The position numbers were made by a program, and so were the translations under genes. Under the pieces are notes generated by a model, which worked only from the letters and a program-made list of their open reading frames with translations, did no database searches and had not been told where the DNA came from. Of a stretch of 64,000 nt of DNA, positions 26,504-35,280 are shown piece by piece; within the stretch, counting starts at the first letter, position 1; each line of letters begins with the position of its first letter. Source of the DNA: CAXBDP01 sp963974465 (lineage in GTDB: Bacteria; Bacteroidota; Bacteroidia; Cytophagales; Cyclobacteriaceae). Where the stretch lies: assembly GCA_049340005.1 (NCBI GenBank), contig JBMPIY010000007.1. The stretch is one strand, 5' to 3'.

Positions 26504-27187
26504 ATGACAGACATTAAGAAAGCATTAAAAATATATTATGATAAACTTGCATCGAAAGGTGCCAAACTAATTGCTGTTTCCAAAACACATCCTGCTCAAA
26601 TGGTCGAGGAGGCTTATAAAGCAGGGCAAATTGATTTTGGTGAGAACAAGGTTCAAGAATTAGTAGAAAAAGCTGAGCAATTGCCAAAGGATATTCAATG
26701 GCATTTGATTGGGCATTTGCAGAGAAATAAAGTAAAATATATTGCGCCATTTATTCATCTAATTCACTCTATAGACAGTTTCAAATTGTTGCGGGAGGTT
26801 GAAAAAGAAGCTAAAAAAGCTGGAAGAATTATTCCATGCTTGCTACAAGTACATATAGCTAAGGAAAGCTCCAAATTTGGCTTCGACGAACAAGAGCTTA
26901 TTGAAATGCTCAATAATGCTGAGTTTGCTGCACTCGAAAATGTGCGAATTGATGGGCTGATGGGAATGGCTACTTTTACCGAAGATGAGGATTTGATCCG
27001 AGATGAGTTTAAATCTCTCAAAAGTTTATCCCTTAAAATCGCCAGCGAATACAAACATATTCCGTTCCTTCAAATGAAGGAGTTATCTATGGGAATGAGT
27101 AGCGATTATAGCATCGCAATTGAAGAAGGAAGCACCATGGTAAGAATAGGAAGTGCAATTTTTGGCGAAAGGGATTACGGAGTATGA
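26504..27187 (+). CDS. yggS: PLP-binding YggS/PROSC family protein
   Basis: A 227-residue TIM-barrel protein that binds pyridoxal phosphate and helps keep PLP and amino-acid balance; no catalytic activity is established for the family. The PLP Lys lies in LIAVSKTHP near 22-30. GENKVQEL near 47-54, WHLIGHLQRNK near 66-76 and MGMSSDYSIAIEEGS near 197-211 are conserved family blocks. An octamer lies at 26791 (Arg-Glu-Val). It overlaps the DUF423 gene by 4 bases. Confidence 0.93.
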   Translation: MTDIKKALKIYYDKLASKGAKLIAVSKTHPAQMVEEAYKAGQIDFGENKVQELVEKAEQLPKDIQWHLIGHLQRNKVKYIAPFIHLIHSIDSFKLLREVEKEAKKAGRIIPCLLQVHIAKESSKFGFDEQELIEMLNNAEFAALENVRIDGLMGMATFTEDEDLIRDEFKSLKSLSLKIASEYKHIPFLQMKELSMGMSSDYSIAIEEGSTMVRIGSAIFGERDYGV

Positions 27188-27570
27188 ACGAAACATCAAA
27201 GCCCATTTCATTTGTATCCATAGGCTGTGTAATGATAGCCATTGGTGTAGCTCTCGGCGCATTTGGAACACATGGATTGGAAGAAATGCTAACACGGACA
27301 GGACGAGTAGACACTTTTGAAACGGCTGTCAAATACCACTTTTACAATAGTTTGGGCATTATTTTAATTGGAGTAATGTGCAAAATGCACCCTGGCGCAT
27401 TCAAGCGCTCGGGCTGGCTTATTTTGATTGGCACCATCATATTTTCAGGCTCACTTTACTTCTTGTGTTTTACGGGCATTACTATATTAGGAGCTGTCAC
27501 TCCCATTGGAGGAGTATTATTGATAATTGGGTGGTTATTTGCCGCCAAAGACGCCTTTAAGAACTTTTAG
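27184..27570 (+). CDS. DUF423 family small membrane protein
   Basis: A 128-residue inner-membrane protein with four predicted helices. GVALGAFGTHGLEEML near 21-36 is the hallmark of DUF423 (YwdK-like). Function is unknown. Translationally coupled to yggS (ATGA overlap). Its 3' end overlaps the convergent helicase gene by 14 bases. Confidence 0.88.
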   Translation: MNETSKPISFVSIGCVMIAIGVALGAFGTHGLEEMLTRTGRVDTFETAVKYHFYNSLGIILIGVMCKMHPGAFKRSGWLILIGTIIFSGSLYFLCFTGITILGAVTPIGGVLLIIGWLFAAKDAFKNF

Positions 27571-28987
27571 GAAAACCCTTTTCTCCTTCCTCGAAAAACT
27601 CTTCTGGAAAGCCCAAAAGATAGAGATTTTCAGTCGCTCGAGTGATTCCGGTGTATAGCCATCTCAGAAATTCAAGATCTGGCGCTTCTCCCTTTTTGTA
27701 GAAGCCCGGTTCCAAGAAAATATTTTTCCATTGCCCTCCTTGCGATTTGTGGCAAGTAAGTGCGTAGGCAAATTTCACTTGCAGCGCATTCAAGTTAATA
27801 TCCTTTTTGAGACTCTGCTTTTGATCGGCTTTGCGTGGCAAGTCCAAATATTCTAGGCGAACGGAATCCGCTAATTTCTTCATGTCTTCTGCGGGCATGG
27901 ATGGACCAGAACAGTGAAGTGAATCTAAAATCACTCTCACATCAAAAGGTGGTAAATCCGGATAATCGACCAATTGCACAAGCAAATCGGCAAACCGAAA
28001 TCCATGCTCCTCCACCTCCCGCTTTATTTTTCTAACTTCTACAAAGTCTCCATTGGCAATGAAGCCTGCATTCGAATCATCGGGTAAAAAAAGATAATTG
28101 TTTTTCACCACCATCAGCATATCCCCAGCTTCTAATTCATTTTCTCTAAAGAATATATTGCGACGGATATACTCATTATAATTATTCGCTCGGTAATTTG
28201 CACCAGTGATGATAATACAATCTTCTGCACCATTTTCCCTGTAAGTATCTCTGAGCAACTCTTCCAATTGACTTCCGTCTACTTGCTTGATATCGGGATA
28301 GCCTTCTAAGCTTAGCATTGGCTCCACTTTTTTGCCCATAATCCAAGCTCGCACGCGGGTAGCATTATACAAGATACCCGATTCCATTTGCTGTCTCATT
28401 ACTTTAGTAAGCGCAACTTCGAGCACGTTTAATCGATAGTGATTACGCAATGAATTCGCATCCAGTGCAGGGCTCTTTACTTTACCAACAGGTGGCAGCT
28501 GGGCAACATCACCGATAAGCACAAGTCTATTTCCTTCATTAGAGAATACATATTCGACTAGATCGCTGAGCAAACTTGGGAACCCATCGTCACTTATCAT
28601 GGATGCCTCATCGACAAAAAATACAGTGTTGGTCATAGCATTTTTTTGCAATCGGAAATCCAAATTACCTCTGCCGTCATCCTTAGGGCTATAAATAAAA
28701 CGGTGGATGGTGAATGCTTTGAATCCAGAATAAGAAGCCAATACTTTAGCTGCCCTTCCAGTAGGTGCTACTAATGCAAATTTGCGCTTATAGGTATGCA
28801 GGGAATGAATAAGCGTGCTGACAACAGTAGTTTTTCCTGTTCCGGCATAGCCACGAATTAGAAAGGTCGTTTTATTGGACGCATCACTATGCAAGAATTT
28901 TTCAAATTGCTCGAATAGGTATTGCTGACCTTCAGTGGGTTCGAAAGGAAAATGACTTAGAAATGTGTCCTTCAGACTCATTATCAA
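27557..28987 (-). CDS. RecD/Dda-like superfamily 1 DNA helicase
   Basis: A 476-residue SF1B helicase. Walker A RGYAGTGKTTVVS near 45-57, APTGRAAKVL near 74-83 (motif Ia), FVDEASMIS near 124-132 (Walker B), GDVAQLPPVG near 159-168 (motif III), and a C-terminal UvrD_C_2-like segment with ALTCHKSQGGQW and TGITRATENL. It is much shorter than RecD2 and lacks its N-terminal extension. Probably 5'-to-3' DNA unwinding in repair (inference from the family). It overlaps the upstream thioesterase gene by 4 bases. An octamer lies at 28015. Confidence 0.88.
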   Translation of the reverse strand: MIMSLKDTFLSHFPFEPTEGQQYLFEQFEKFLHSDASNKTTFLIRGYAGTGKTTVVSTLIHSLHTYKRKFALVAPTGRAAKVLASYSGFKAFTIHRFIYSPKDDGRGNLDFRLQKNAMTNTVFFVDEASMISDDGFPSLLSDLVEYVFSNEGNRLVLIGDVAQLPPVGKVKSPALDANSLRNHYRLNVLEVALTKVMRQQMESGILYNATRVRAWIMGKKVEPMLSLEGYPDIKQVDGSQLEELLRDTYRENGAEDCIIITGANYRANNYNEYIRRNIFFRENELEAGDMLMVVKNNYLFLPDDSNAGFIANGDFVEVRKIKREVEEHGFRFADLLVQLVDYPDLPPFDVRVILDSLHCSGPSMPAEDMKKLADSVRLEYLDLPRKADQKQSLKKDINLNALQVKFAYALTCHKSQGGQWKNIFLEPGFYKKGEAPDLEFLRWLYTGITRATENLYLLGFPEEFFEEGEKGFPKSS

Positions 28988-29421
28988 ATAATTGCCATAG
29001 TTGCAGTGGCTTTGGCTATCAATATTGTACTATCACCCTCGATTGAGTAAACTTCTGATTCACAGAAATATAATTTCGAACCACGCTTCAGAACTGTGCC
29101 GATGGCATGCAATTGCTTGCCCATTCCCGGGTTCAAATAAGATATTTTCAACTCCACGGTAACAATGTTTTGGTAATCCTCAGCCATTGTATAAGCTGCA
29201 AAGCCAGCTACAATATCCGCCACCGTTGCCGTAACTCCACCATGCACCATTCCATGCTGCTGGGTATGGATTTGCTCCAAATCTAACCTACCTTCTACCA
29301 ATCCATATTCAATCTTATCGAGCCTAAACTTCATCAACTTCATGAAATGCTGCTTCTCTAGGAAACCAATTATCCGTTCCTTGTTCACTTGCTGAGTAGT
29401 ATTTGCTATTTGTGATTCCAT
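28984..29421 (-). CDS. PaaI-type hotdog thioesterase
   Basis: A 145-residue single hotdog domain. The catalytic block QHGMVHGGVTATVADIVAGFAA (about 54-75) is typical of PaaI/YbgC-related acyl-CoA thioesterases, followed by VTVELKISYLNPG near 87-99. The substrate, an acyl- or aryl-CoA, cannot be told. First gene of a two-gene minus-strand unit with the helicase, divergent from a Nudix gene. Confidence 0.85.
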   Translation of the reverse strand: MESQIANTTQQVNKERIIGFLEKQHFMKLMKFRLDKIEYGLVEGRLDLEQIHTQQHGMVHGGVTATVADIVAGFAAYTMAEDYQNIVTVELKISYLNPGMGKQLHAIGTVLKRGSKLYFCESEVYSIEGDSTILIAKATATMAII

Positions 29422-29509
29422 GATTCAAAGTTAGGAATTTAAAGACCTAAAATAAATTCTTTTAGATTGCCGTTCAGCACGTATTTTTAGCAATTAAAAA
29501 AATAATTAG

Positions 29510-30007
29510 GTGAAGAAAATAATTGAAAATACATTTGGGAATCGGTTACGGGTAAGAGTCTGTGGATTGTTGGTAGAGGAAGGAAAAATCCTGCTGATAA
29601 AGTATGAAGGACTAGGAGAAGAAGGCTATCTTTGGGCACCGCCAGGCGGGGGAATGGAGTATGGAAGTAGTGCCGAAGAAAATTTGAAAAGAGAATTTAG
29701 AGAGGAAACGGGATTGGATATAGATGTAAATCAATACCTTTTCACTCATGAATATTTAAATAAACCACTACACGCTATAGAGCACTTCTTCATGGTAAGC
29801 AGAAGAGGAGGGAGGTTAAAGCTTGGTTCCGATCCAGAAATGGAAGAAGCCAATCAAATAATAAAAGAACTAAAATTCATGAACGACAACGATATTCGTA
29901 GTGAAAGTTTAGGTCGCTTACACAAAATGTTTGAAGTAGAACCAAACCCAAATAAAATTGGCCAATTGAAAGGATGTTTCATTTTATCGAATAAATCCCT
30001 AAAATAG
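29510..30007 (+). CDS. Nudix hydrolase
   Basis: A 165-residue protein starting at a GTG. The Nudix box is complete: GGGMEYGSSAEENLKREF, continuing REETGLDI, at about 45-70, with the REExxG catalytic core. An N-terminal strand (RLRVRVCGLLVEEGKILLI) fits the fold. Family members hydrolyse a nucleoside diphosphate linked to another moiety; the substrate is not predictable. A separate gene from the second Nudix protein at 31980-32681. Confidence 0.85.
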   Translation: MKKIIENTFGNRLRVRVCGLLVEEGKILLIKYEGLGEEGYLWAPPGGGMEYGSSAEENLKREFREETGLDIDVNQYLFTHEYLNKPLHAIEHFFMVSRRGGRLKLGSDPEMEEANQIIKELKFMNDNDIRSESLGRLHKMFEVEPNPNKIGQLKGCFILSNKSLK

Positions 30008-30067
30008 AGGCCGAATTGACCTTGAAATCCTTTTAAAAATACTTATTATTGCGTAAACCTTAAACAA

Positions 30068-30646
30068 ATGAACTTAACTAAAATACTTTCTATCGTTTTC
30101 CTGCTAGTAGCAATAGGAACAGGGTACTACCTTGTAAACAGTGTGAAATCTGATATCGACTTCGATGCTGAGCTAAGAAGAACTGAATCTCAAATAGTTG
30201 AAAAACTAAAATTGATTCGTGATGCTCAAATTGCTTATAGAGGCGGTAATGGAAAATATGCTTCCGATTGGGATTCGCTTATTTCTTTTGTAGATACTGG
30301 TAAGATATACATCGTCCAAAGAAGAGAAGAAATTAAACTTCTTGCCTATGGCGCAGAAGAAACTACCACAATTCTTGACACAATTGGTTCTGTGTCAGTA
30401 ATGGATTCATTATTTAGCCCATCCAAAGTGCCAAACTTCAATTTACAGAGATTGCCATACAAACCTGGAACTGATGTGAAATTTGAAATATTTGCTGGCA
30501 AGATTGAACGTTCAGGTCAAATGGTAGATGTTTTCGAAATAAGAGATCCAAACCCAATGAACCCGGCAAGGAGAAGAAATGATAATGAAAGAGCACTTCG
30601 CGTAGGTTCTAAAACTGACGTAACTACCACAGGTAACTGGGAGTAA
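30068..30646 (+). CDS. Single-pass, pilin-like membrane protein of unknown function
   Basis: A 192-residue protein. One N-terminal membrane helix (about 6-24) runs into an amphipathic helix (about 32-60) and then a globular part. The segment LKLIRDAQIAYRGGNGKYASD near 46-66 resembles the helix-to-globule junction of pseudopilins, but there is no prepilin-peptidase site (no Gly followed by Phe-Thr-Leu-Ile-Glu). It lies 9 bases upstream of a DUF3822 gene, followed by coaD, in one transcript. No other secretion genes are nearby. Confidence 0.6.
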   Translation: MNLTKILSIVFLLVAIGTGYYLVNSVKSDIDFDAELRRTESQIVEKLKLIRDAQIAYRGGNGKYASDWDSLISFVDTGKIYIVQRREEIKLLAYGAEETTTILDTIGSVSVMDSLFSPSKVPNFNLQRLPYKPGTDVKFEIFAGKIERSGQMVDVFEIRDPNPMNPARRRNDNERALRVGSKTDVTTTGNWE

Positions 30647-30655
30647 TATTTAAAA

Positions 30656-31540
30656 ATGATAAACGAGGAGGACACGTACCAAAATTTGGTGATCAAGGAT
30701 GATGTACTTGATGTGAACCTCCTGAGCCAATACCACTTAAGTATTGGAATAAGTGAAAATGAAATAGAGATAGGCATCGTTGATAGCGAAAATCATCGAT
30801 GCCTTTTCTTTGAACTCATAACTATTACACAAAATATAAGCAGGGAAGCTTATTTTGATTCCTTAGGGAAAATATTTGATCAGCATCCATTATTGCCAGC
30901 AGGTTTTTGGGGAAGCATTTCAGTATTCGTAAAAAATCAGCACTTCAGCCTAGTTCCACATGAATTTTTCAGCAAAACTAAAAGTGTGGATTGGCTTTGC
31001 ATGGCAACCGGGCAAGTGGAGCCTGATGGAGAAATTCTCTCCCATTACCACAAAAATCTAGATTGCCATTTAGTATATTCTATTCCAGACGATATCAAGG
31101 AATGGTTCTCACACAAATATCCAAACCTTAAGGTTCAATTTCTACATCAAATATCTGTTTTACTTGAAGGATTCTTAAGACAAAAACCATCAGGGAAAAA
31201 TGCTGTAGCATTTGCTCATATCGATGGAGATTGGCTTAGCTTGGTCATTTTCGAAGGGAAAAATCTCCTTTTGTGTAATCGTTTCAAAATCTATGAACCT
31301 TCGGATTTCGCCAAATATATTGGAATTGCCTTCCAAGAATTCTCACTAAATTTAGAAAGTGATCAGTTGATAGTATATGGCAACTTCGAGAAAGATGCCT
31401 CTGCACTCAATCAGCTAAACAGGTATTTCCAATATGTGCATTTAGGTAAGCGTCCTTGGAAGCTATATTTTGGCTATATGTTCGACGATCTAGAAGAGTA
31501 TAAATACTTTGAAACCTTCTGTACTTGGTTCTGCAAATGA
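30656..31540 (+). CDS. DUF3822 family protein
   Basis: A 294-residue protein matching the Bacteroidota DUF3822 family. The opening YHLSIGISENEIEIGIVD near 25-42 and the later NAVAFAHIDGDWLSLVIFEG near 182-201 look like the paired beta-hairpins of the actin/PilM fold, which is inference. No membrane segments. The stop overlaps the coaD start (ATGA), and the upstream gene encodes a pilin-like membrane protein. Confidence 0.75.
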   Translation: MINEEDTYQNLVIKDDVLDVNLLSQYHLSIGISENEIEIGIVDSENHRCLFFELITITQNISREAYFDSLGKIFDQHPLLPAGFWGSISVFVKNQHFSLVPHEFFSKTKSVDWLCMATGQVEPDGEILSHYHKNLDCHLVYSIPDDIKEWFSHKYPNLKVQFLHQISVLLEGFLRQKPSGKNAVAFAHIDGDWLSLVIFEGKNLLLCNRFKIYEPSDFAKYIGIAFQEFSLNLESDQLIVYGNFEKDASALNQLNRYFQYVHLGKRPWKLYFGYMFDDLEEYKYFETFCTWFCK

Positions 31541-31998
31541 CAAAGCGCATCGCACTTTTTCCAGGTTCCTTCGACCCATTCACCAATGGACATCATGACA
31601 TTGTTATGAGAGGATTAAACCTTTTCGATCACATAATTGTGGCAATAGGATACAACTCTCAAAAGCAGCGCTATTTTGATGTCGACTTAATGGTAAAACT
31701 CATTTCCGAGACATTCGAGAATACAAAACAAGTTTCTGTAATCGTATACAATGAATTAACAGCTGAGCTTGCCAAAAAGCATAAGGCCAAATATGTGCTG
31801 AGAGGTTTACGAAACACAACAGATTTCGAATACGAGAATACAATTGCTCAGGTAAACCATCATTTGAACCCAGAAATGGAAACTGTTTTTCTAATTACTA
31901 CGCCCGAATTTGCAGGGATTAGTTCTACTATTATTCGTGAAGTACACAGATACAAAGGTGATGTAAGCAAATTCTTGCCTTACAAGCTTGAAGTCTGA
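31537..31998 (+). CDS. coaD: Phosphopantetheine adenylyltransferase
   Basis: Fourth step of coenzyme A synthesis: 4'-phosphopantetheine plus ATP to dephospho-CoA. The ATG at 31537 is chosen (ATGA overlap with the gene before); an upstream TTG frame only adds four residues. 153 residues: the T/HxGH-type nucleotide motif FPGSFDPFTNGH near 7-18, RGLRNTTDFEYE near 88-99, and the ISSTIIRE block near 126-133. Its 3' end overlaps the convergent Nudix gene by 19 bases. Confidence 0.95.
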   Translation: MTKRIALFPGSFDPFTNGHHDIVMRGLNLFDHIIVAIGYNSQKQRYFDVDLMVKLISETFENTKQVSVIVYNELTAELAKKHKAKYVLRGLRNTTDFEYENTIAQVNHHLNPEMETVFLITTPEFAGISSTIIREVHRYKGDVSKFLPYKLEV

Positions 31999-32681
31999 GA
32001 AAGCTTATCCTTTTCTAGCTTTGTATATTGACTAAATACCTGCCTTATAGTAGCATATGAATTGTAAAGAGCTGTCTTCCAGTCATGATGCTCCATCCAT
32101 CTCACATCTGTAATTGCTTCTTCCAGTTGTGGCGCAAGCTCCGAATCATCAAGCGATGCCATTTTGTACCAATAGGTTTTTTTCAGCGTATGCTTTCCGT
32201 TGCGCATGTAAGTATGCCATGTAGAGCCAATTTTCTCAATTACCTCCACTTTGATATTACACTCTTCTTCTACCTCCCGCTTAGCTCCATCAATAGGTGA
32301 TTCTCCCTTTTCTAATTTACCTTTTGGTAAATCCCACTTTTTCAATCTGTAAATCATCAGGATTTTGCCATCTTTTTCTACTAAACCTCCTGCTGCTTTT
32401 ACAACTGTAAAGCGTTTTTTGAGATAATGACTAGCCGACTCAGGATCATTTACGATAACAGTAATTGCTTCTACCTTCTTGTAATTCCGCGCTTTCAATT
32501 GCTCCATCAAATTAAAAATCTGATCAGCAGTTGGGAATCTAAGAAGAATTTCGCCTTGCCATTTTGAAGGATGCACGCCATCTTTAGTTGCATCGACTAA
32601 TTGATCGAATGTACTTAGTGGCAGGTTAAGTTTGCCATCACGCACAATAGTCAATGGTTTGTCATTGATGAAAAGCTTCAT
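31980..32681 (-). CDS. Nudix hydrolase with N-terminal extension
   Basis: The start is placed at the ATG at 32681 (MKLFINDKPL), as the frame upstream to 32717 looks non-coding. 233 residues: an N-terminal domain of about 90 residues, then a Nudix fold with a box near 133-155 (GKLEKGESPIDGAKREVEEE) and the GGLVEKDGKILMIYRLKKWDLPKG strand before it. This length and layout resemble diphosphoinositol or dinucleoside polyphosphate hydrolases but do not settle the substrate. An octamer at 32273 lies in the Nudix box (Arg-Glu-Val). Confidence 0.82.
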   Translation of the reverse strand: MKLFINDKPLTIVRDGKLNLPLSTFDQLVDATKDGVHPSKWQGEILLRFPTADQIFNLMEQLKARNYKKVEAITVIVNDPESASHYLKKRFTVVKAAGGLVEKDGKILMIYRLKKWDLPKGKLEKGESPIDGAKREVEEECNIKVEVIEKIGSTWHTYMRNGKHTLKKTYWYKMASLDDSELAPQLEEAITDVRWMEHHDWKTALYNSYATIRQVFSQYTKLEKDKLSQTSSL

Positions 32682-32781
32682 GTACCTTGTATTTTGAATC
32701 CGCTGAATACAAAGCAATCAAAAATAAACTAACATCAAAAGAGAATTCCTCGCTTTCACAAAAAGATTTTAAATTCGCATC

Positions 32782-33429
32782 ATGATTCAAATTCTAGATA
32801 AAGAAATAGCCGAAAAAGTAGCTGCACTCTTACTTGATGCCAAAGCCATCAAATTAAGTCCCGATAAACCTTTTACTTGGGCTTCAGGATGGAAGTCACC
32901 CATCTATTGTGATAATCGTGTAGCTCTCTCCTATCCTACTACACGTAGCTATATCAAAGAACAACTGGCAAGGGCAATTCGCAAACACTTTGTAGATGTA
33001 GATTTGATTGCTGGTGTTGCTACTGCAGGGATTCCACAAGGAGCTTTGGTGGCTGATTTATTAGAGTTACCGTTTGCTTATGTTCGCTCCAAACCCAAAG
33101 GCCATGGTATGGAAAATCTGATTGAAGGAAAAGTAACTGCAGGCCAAAAAGTGGTAATTGTAGAAGATCTAATTTCTACTGGAGGCAGCTCATTGAAAGC
33201 TGCCGAAGCGCTTGTCCAAGCAGACTGCACGGTATTGGGCATGGTGGCTATATTCACTTATGGGTTTGCTATGGCTGAAGATAATTTCAAAAAACAGAAT
33301 ATAGAATTGGTGGTGTTATCAGACTATTCTCATTTACTTGAAAAGGCTGTAAAAGATAAAATAATAAAAGAAACTGAATTGGAATTGTTGAATAATTGGA
33401 GAAAAGCTCCAAGCGAATGGGGTCAATAG
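32782..33429 (+). CDS. pyrE: Orotate phosphoribosyltransferase
   Basis: Converts orotate and PRPP to OMP in pyrimidine synthesis. 215 residues: FTWASGWKSPIYCDNR near 31-46 is the N-terminal orotate-site block, and VVIVEDLISTGGSSLKAAE near 124-142 is the PRPP-binding motif. Monocistronic as far as visible. In the spacer after it an octamer at 33462-33469 can pair weakly with 33483-33487 before a T-rich stretch, perhaps a weak terminator. Confidence 0.95.
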   Translation: MIQILDKEIAEKVAALLLDAKAIKLSPDKPFTWASGWKSPIYCDNRVALSYPTTRSYIKEQLARAIRKHFVDVDLIAGVATAGIPQGALVADLLELPFAYVRSKPKGHGMENLIEGKVTAGQKVVIVEDLISTGGSSLKAAEALVQADCTVLGMVAIFTYGFAMAEDNFKKQNIELVVLSDYSHLLEKAVKDKIIKETELELLNNWRKAPSEWGQ

Positions 33430-33539
33430 CAATTGAACTTCAAAATTGAAACATGGTAGAAGCGGGAGGTAAATTTCTTTCTCCTCCTTTTATATAGTTT
33501 CCCATGATTCCAAACTGAATAATCACTTTTATTAAAAGT

Positions 33540-34319
33540 ATGACTGAAGAATCCTTTTTTTACGGTGAGCTCAAAGATTTTCTAGAAGAGAAGGTGATTC
33601 AATACAATCATCCCAGTTTCATTGAGAGCGATCCTATTTCAATTCCTCATTTATTTAGCTCCAAAGAAGATAGAGAGATAGCAGGTTTTTTGGCCGCAAC
33701 GATTTCATGGGGTAATCGCAAATCCATAATCCAAAATGCTCGAAAAATGCTGAATTGGATGGATAATGCTCCTTTCGATTTTATAATAAACCACACTGAA
33801 GCAGATTTAGATAAAATTGAAGGTGTAGTTCACCGAACTTTCAATTCAGATGATTTGCGGCTATTTATTAGATCACTGCAAAATATTTATGCAAATTATG
33901 GTGGGCTGGAAGCAGTATTTGGTGCAAACCTAAAAGATGAATCTACTCAGCCAGCAATTAATGTCTTTCGGCAAATATTTTTCTCAATTCCGCATTTACC
34001 TCGTAGCACCAAGCACGTAAGCGATCCATTCAATGGCTCATCAGCTAAAAGAATAAATATGTACTTAAGATGGATGGTGCGGAATGATCGCAAAGGAGTA
34101 GATTTTGGAATTTGGCAATCTATTCCTCCCTCCTATTTATCCTGTCCCTTGGATATACACTCAGGTAATGTCGCTCGTAAATTGGGCTTGTTAAGCCGAA
34201 AACAAAATGATGCAAAAGCAGTGAAAGAATTAGACAAAAGCTTGCGATTATTCGACCCAATAGATCCTACAAAATACGACTTTGCCTTGTTTGGACTTGG
34301 CGTCTTCGAAAAGTATTGA
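33540..34319 (+). CDS. TIGR02757/DUF2400 family protein
   Basis: A 259-residue protein of the DUF2400 (TIGR02757) family: EIAGFLAATISWGNRK near 43-58, FNGSSAKRINMYLRWMVR near 161-178, and the C-terminal YDFALFGLGVF. The family has a helical fold with remote similarity to HhH-type DNA glycosylases, but no function is established. A convergent LysM gene follows 100 bases on. Confidence 0.85.
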   Translation: MTEESFFYGELKDFLEEKVIQYNHPSFIESDPISIPHLFSSKEDREIAGFLAATISWGNRKSIIQNARKMLNWMDNAPFDFIINHTEADLDKIEGVVHRTFNSDDLRLFIRSLQNIYANYGGLEAVFGANLKDESTQPAINVFRQIFFSIPHLPRSTKHVSDPFNGSSAKRINMYLRWMVRNDRKGVDFGIWQSIPPSYLSCPLDIHSGNVARKLGLLSRKQNDAKAVKELDKSLRLFDPIDPTKYDFALFGLGVFEKY

Positions 34320-34419
34320 TGGCTTAAACAAATTTAAGGAGCAACCCACTTTCAAATCCGCCCAAACAAAAAAGGCCTATGATTTACTCACAGACCTTCC
34401 TAATTTTATATTACATTTC

Positions 34420-35271
34420 CTATTCGATGTAAGAAAGATCAACCAAAAACTTTTTATCGATAGCGTTCAATCGCTCATAAGCAGATTGAGACAGCTTGAT
34501 GACAATTTTATCATTCTCACCTGTAGGCGGCAACTTACCGATGACTCTCACAAATATTGAGATATTGTTCATCGGGTTGGTAACTTGAATAATAGTGCCT
34601 ACCGGAGCTGATTTGTGTAATGCAAGAAACTTGGCAGACTCACCGGTTCCTGTAATCACTTCCGCAATTCCCTTTTCAGAAACACGCATATTTTTACCAG
34701 TTTCATTTACAGGCACTCTACCGATTTCATAAGTAAATTCTTCTTCCTGAGGCATTGGAGTGGATATACTGCTCTGTTGATTTACAGTTGGAGTAGATCT
34801 GGTATCTGCGACCAACTCAGATGGCGGTGCAGCTACTACGATGGATTGACCAATTCCAATATTGTCATTTTTCAGTCCATTCCATCTGCGAATGTCGGCT
34901 ACATTTACACCATACTTTCTGCTTATACTAAATATGGTTTCTGCTGGACCAACCTTATGAACTCTATTTACTGGAATTTCTGCTGTAACCACTCGTTCAC
35001 TTTTTGGAGTGAAGGGTTTATTGTATGGGACTTTCAATATCTGTCCAAAACGTAAACCCTGATCTGCACCTGGATTGAGTTGGATAATATCGTACATAGT
35101 GCTTTCGTATTGCTTGGCTATCGAAAAAAGTGTTTCCTTTTCGCCAACCTTATAATGAACCAGCACTTTGCCATCTTTCATTTCATAACCAACAGAATCA
35201 GCTTGATGCGCTTGGATTCCATTCGCTGCAAAAATTGCAATGGAGAGAAGTAAAAATTTTAACCTTTTCAT
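34420..35271 (-). CDS. Exported LysM-domain protein with RlpA-like C-terminal domain
   Basis: A 283-residue protein with a signal peptide (MKRLKFLLLSIAIFAANGIQA). Two LysM repeats: YKVGEKETLFSIAKQY near 41-56 and HKVGPAETIFSISRKYG near 105-121, each followed by an Asp-I-x-x-x-N/W-type second half. From about 185 to the end a double-psi beta-barrel-like segment (SEKGIAEVITG, HKSAPVGTIIQVTNP, VIGKLPPTGENDKIVIKLS) resembles RlpA/expansin domains. It should bind peptidoglycan in the periplasm. Nine bases downstream of a DUF4905-like gene. Confidence 0.82.
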   Translation of the reverse strand: MKRLKFLLLSIAIFAANGIQAHQADSVGYEMKDGKVLVHYKVGEKETLFSIAKQYESTMYDIIQLNPGADQGLRFGQILKVPYNKPFTPKSERVVTAEIPVNRVHKVGPAETIFSISRKYGVNVADIRRWNGLKNDNIGIGQSIVVAAPPSELVADTRSTPTVNQQSSISTPMPQEEEFTYEIGRVPVNETGKNMRVSEKGIAEVITGTGESAKFLALHKSAPVGTIIQVTNPMNNISIFVRVIGKLPPTGENDKIVIKLSQSAYERLNAIDKKFLVDLSYIE

Positions 35272-35280
35272 AATTGAGCA

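Noticed and set aside
34282..34560. Open frame after the TIGR02757 gene
   Set aside because: It overlaps the end of the TIGR02757 gene in another frame and the end of the LysM gene antisense; not protein-like.
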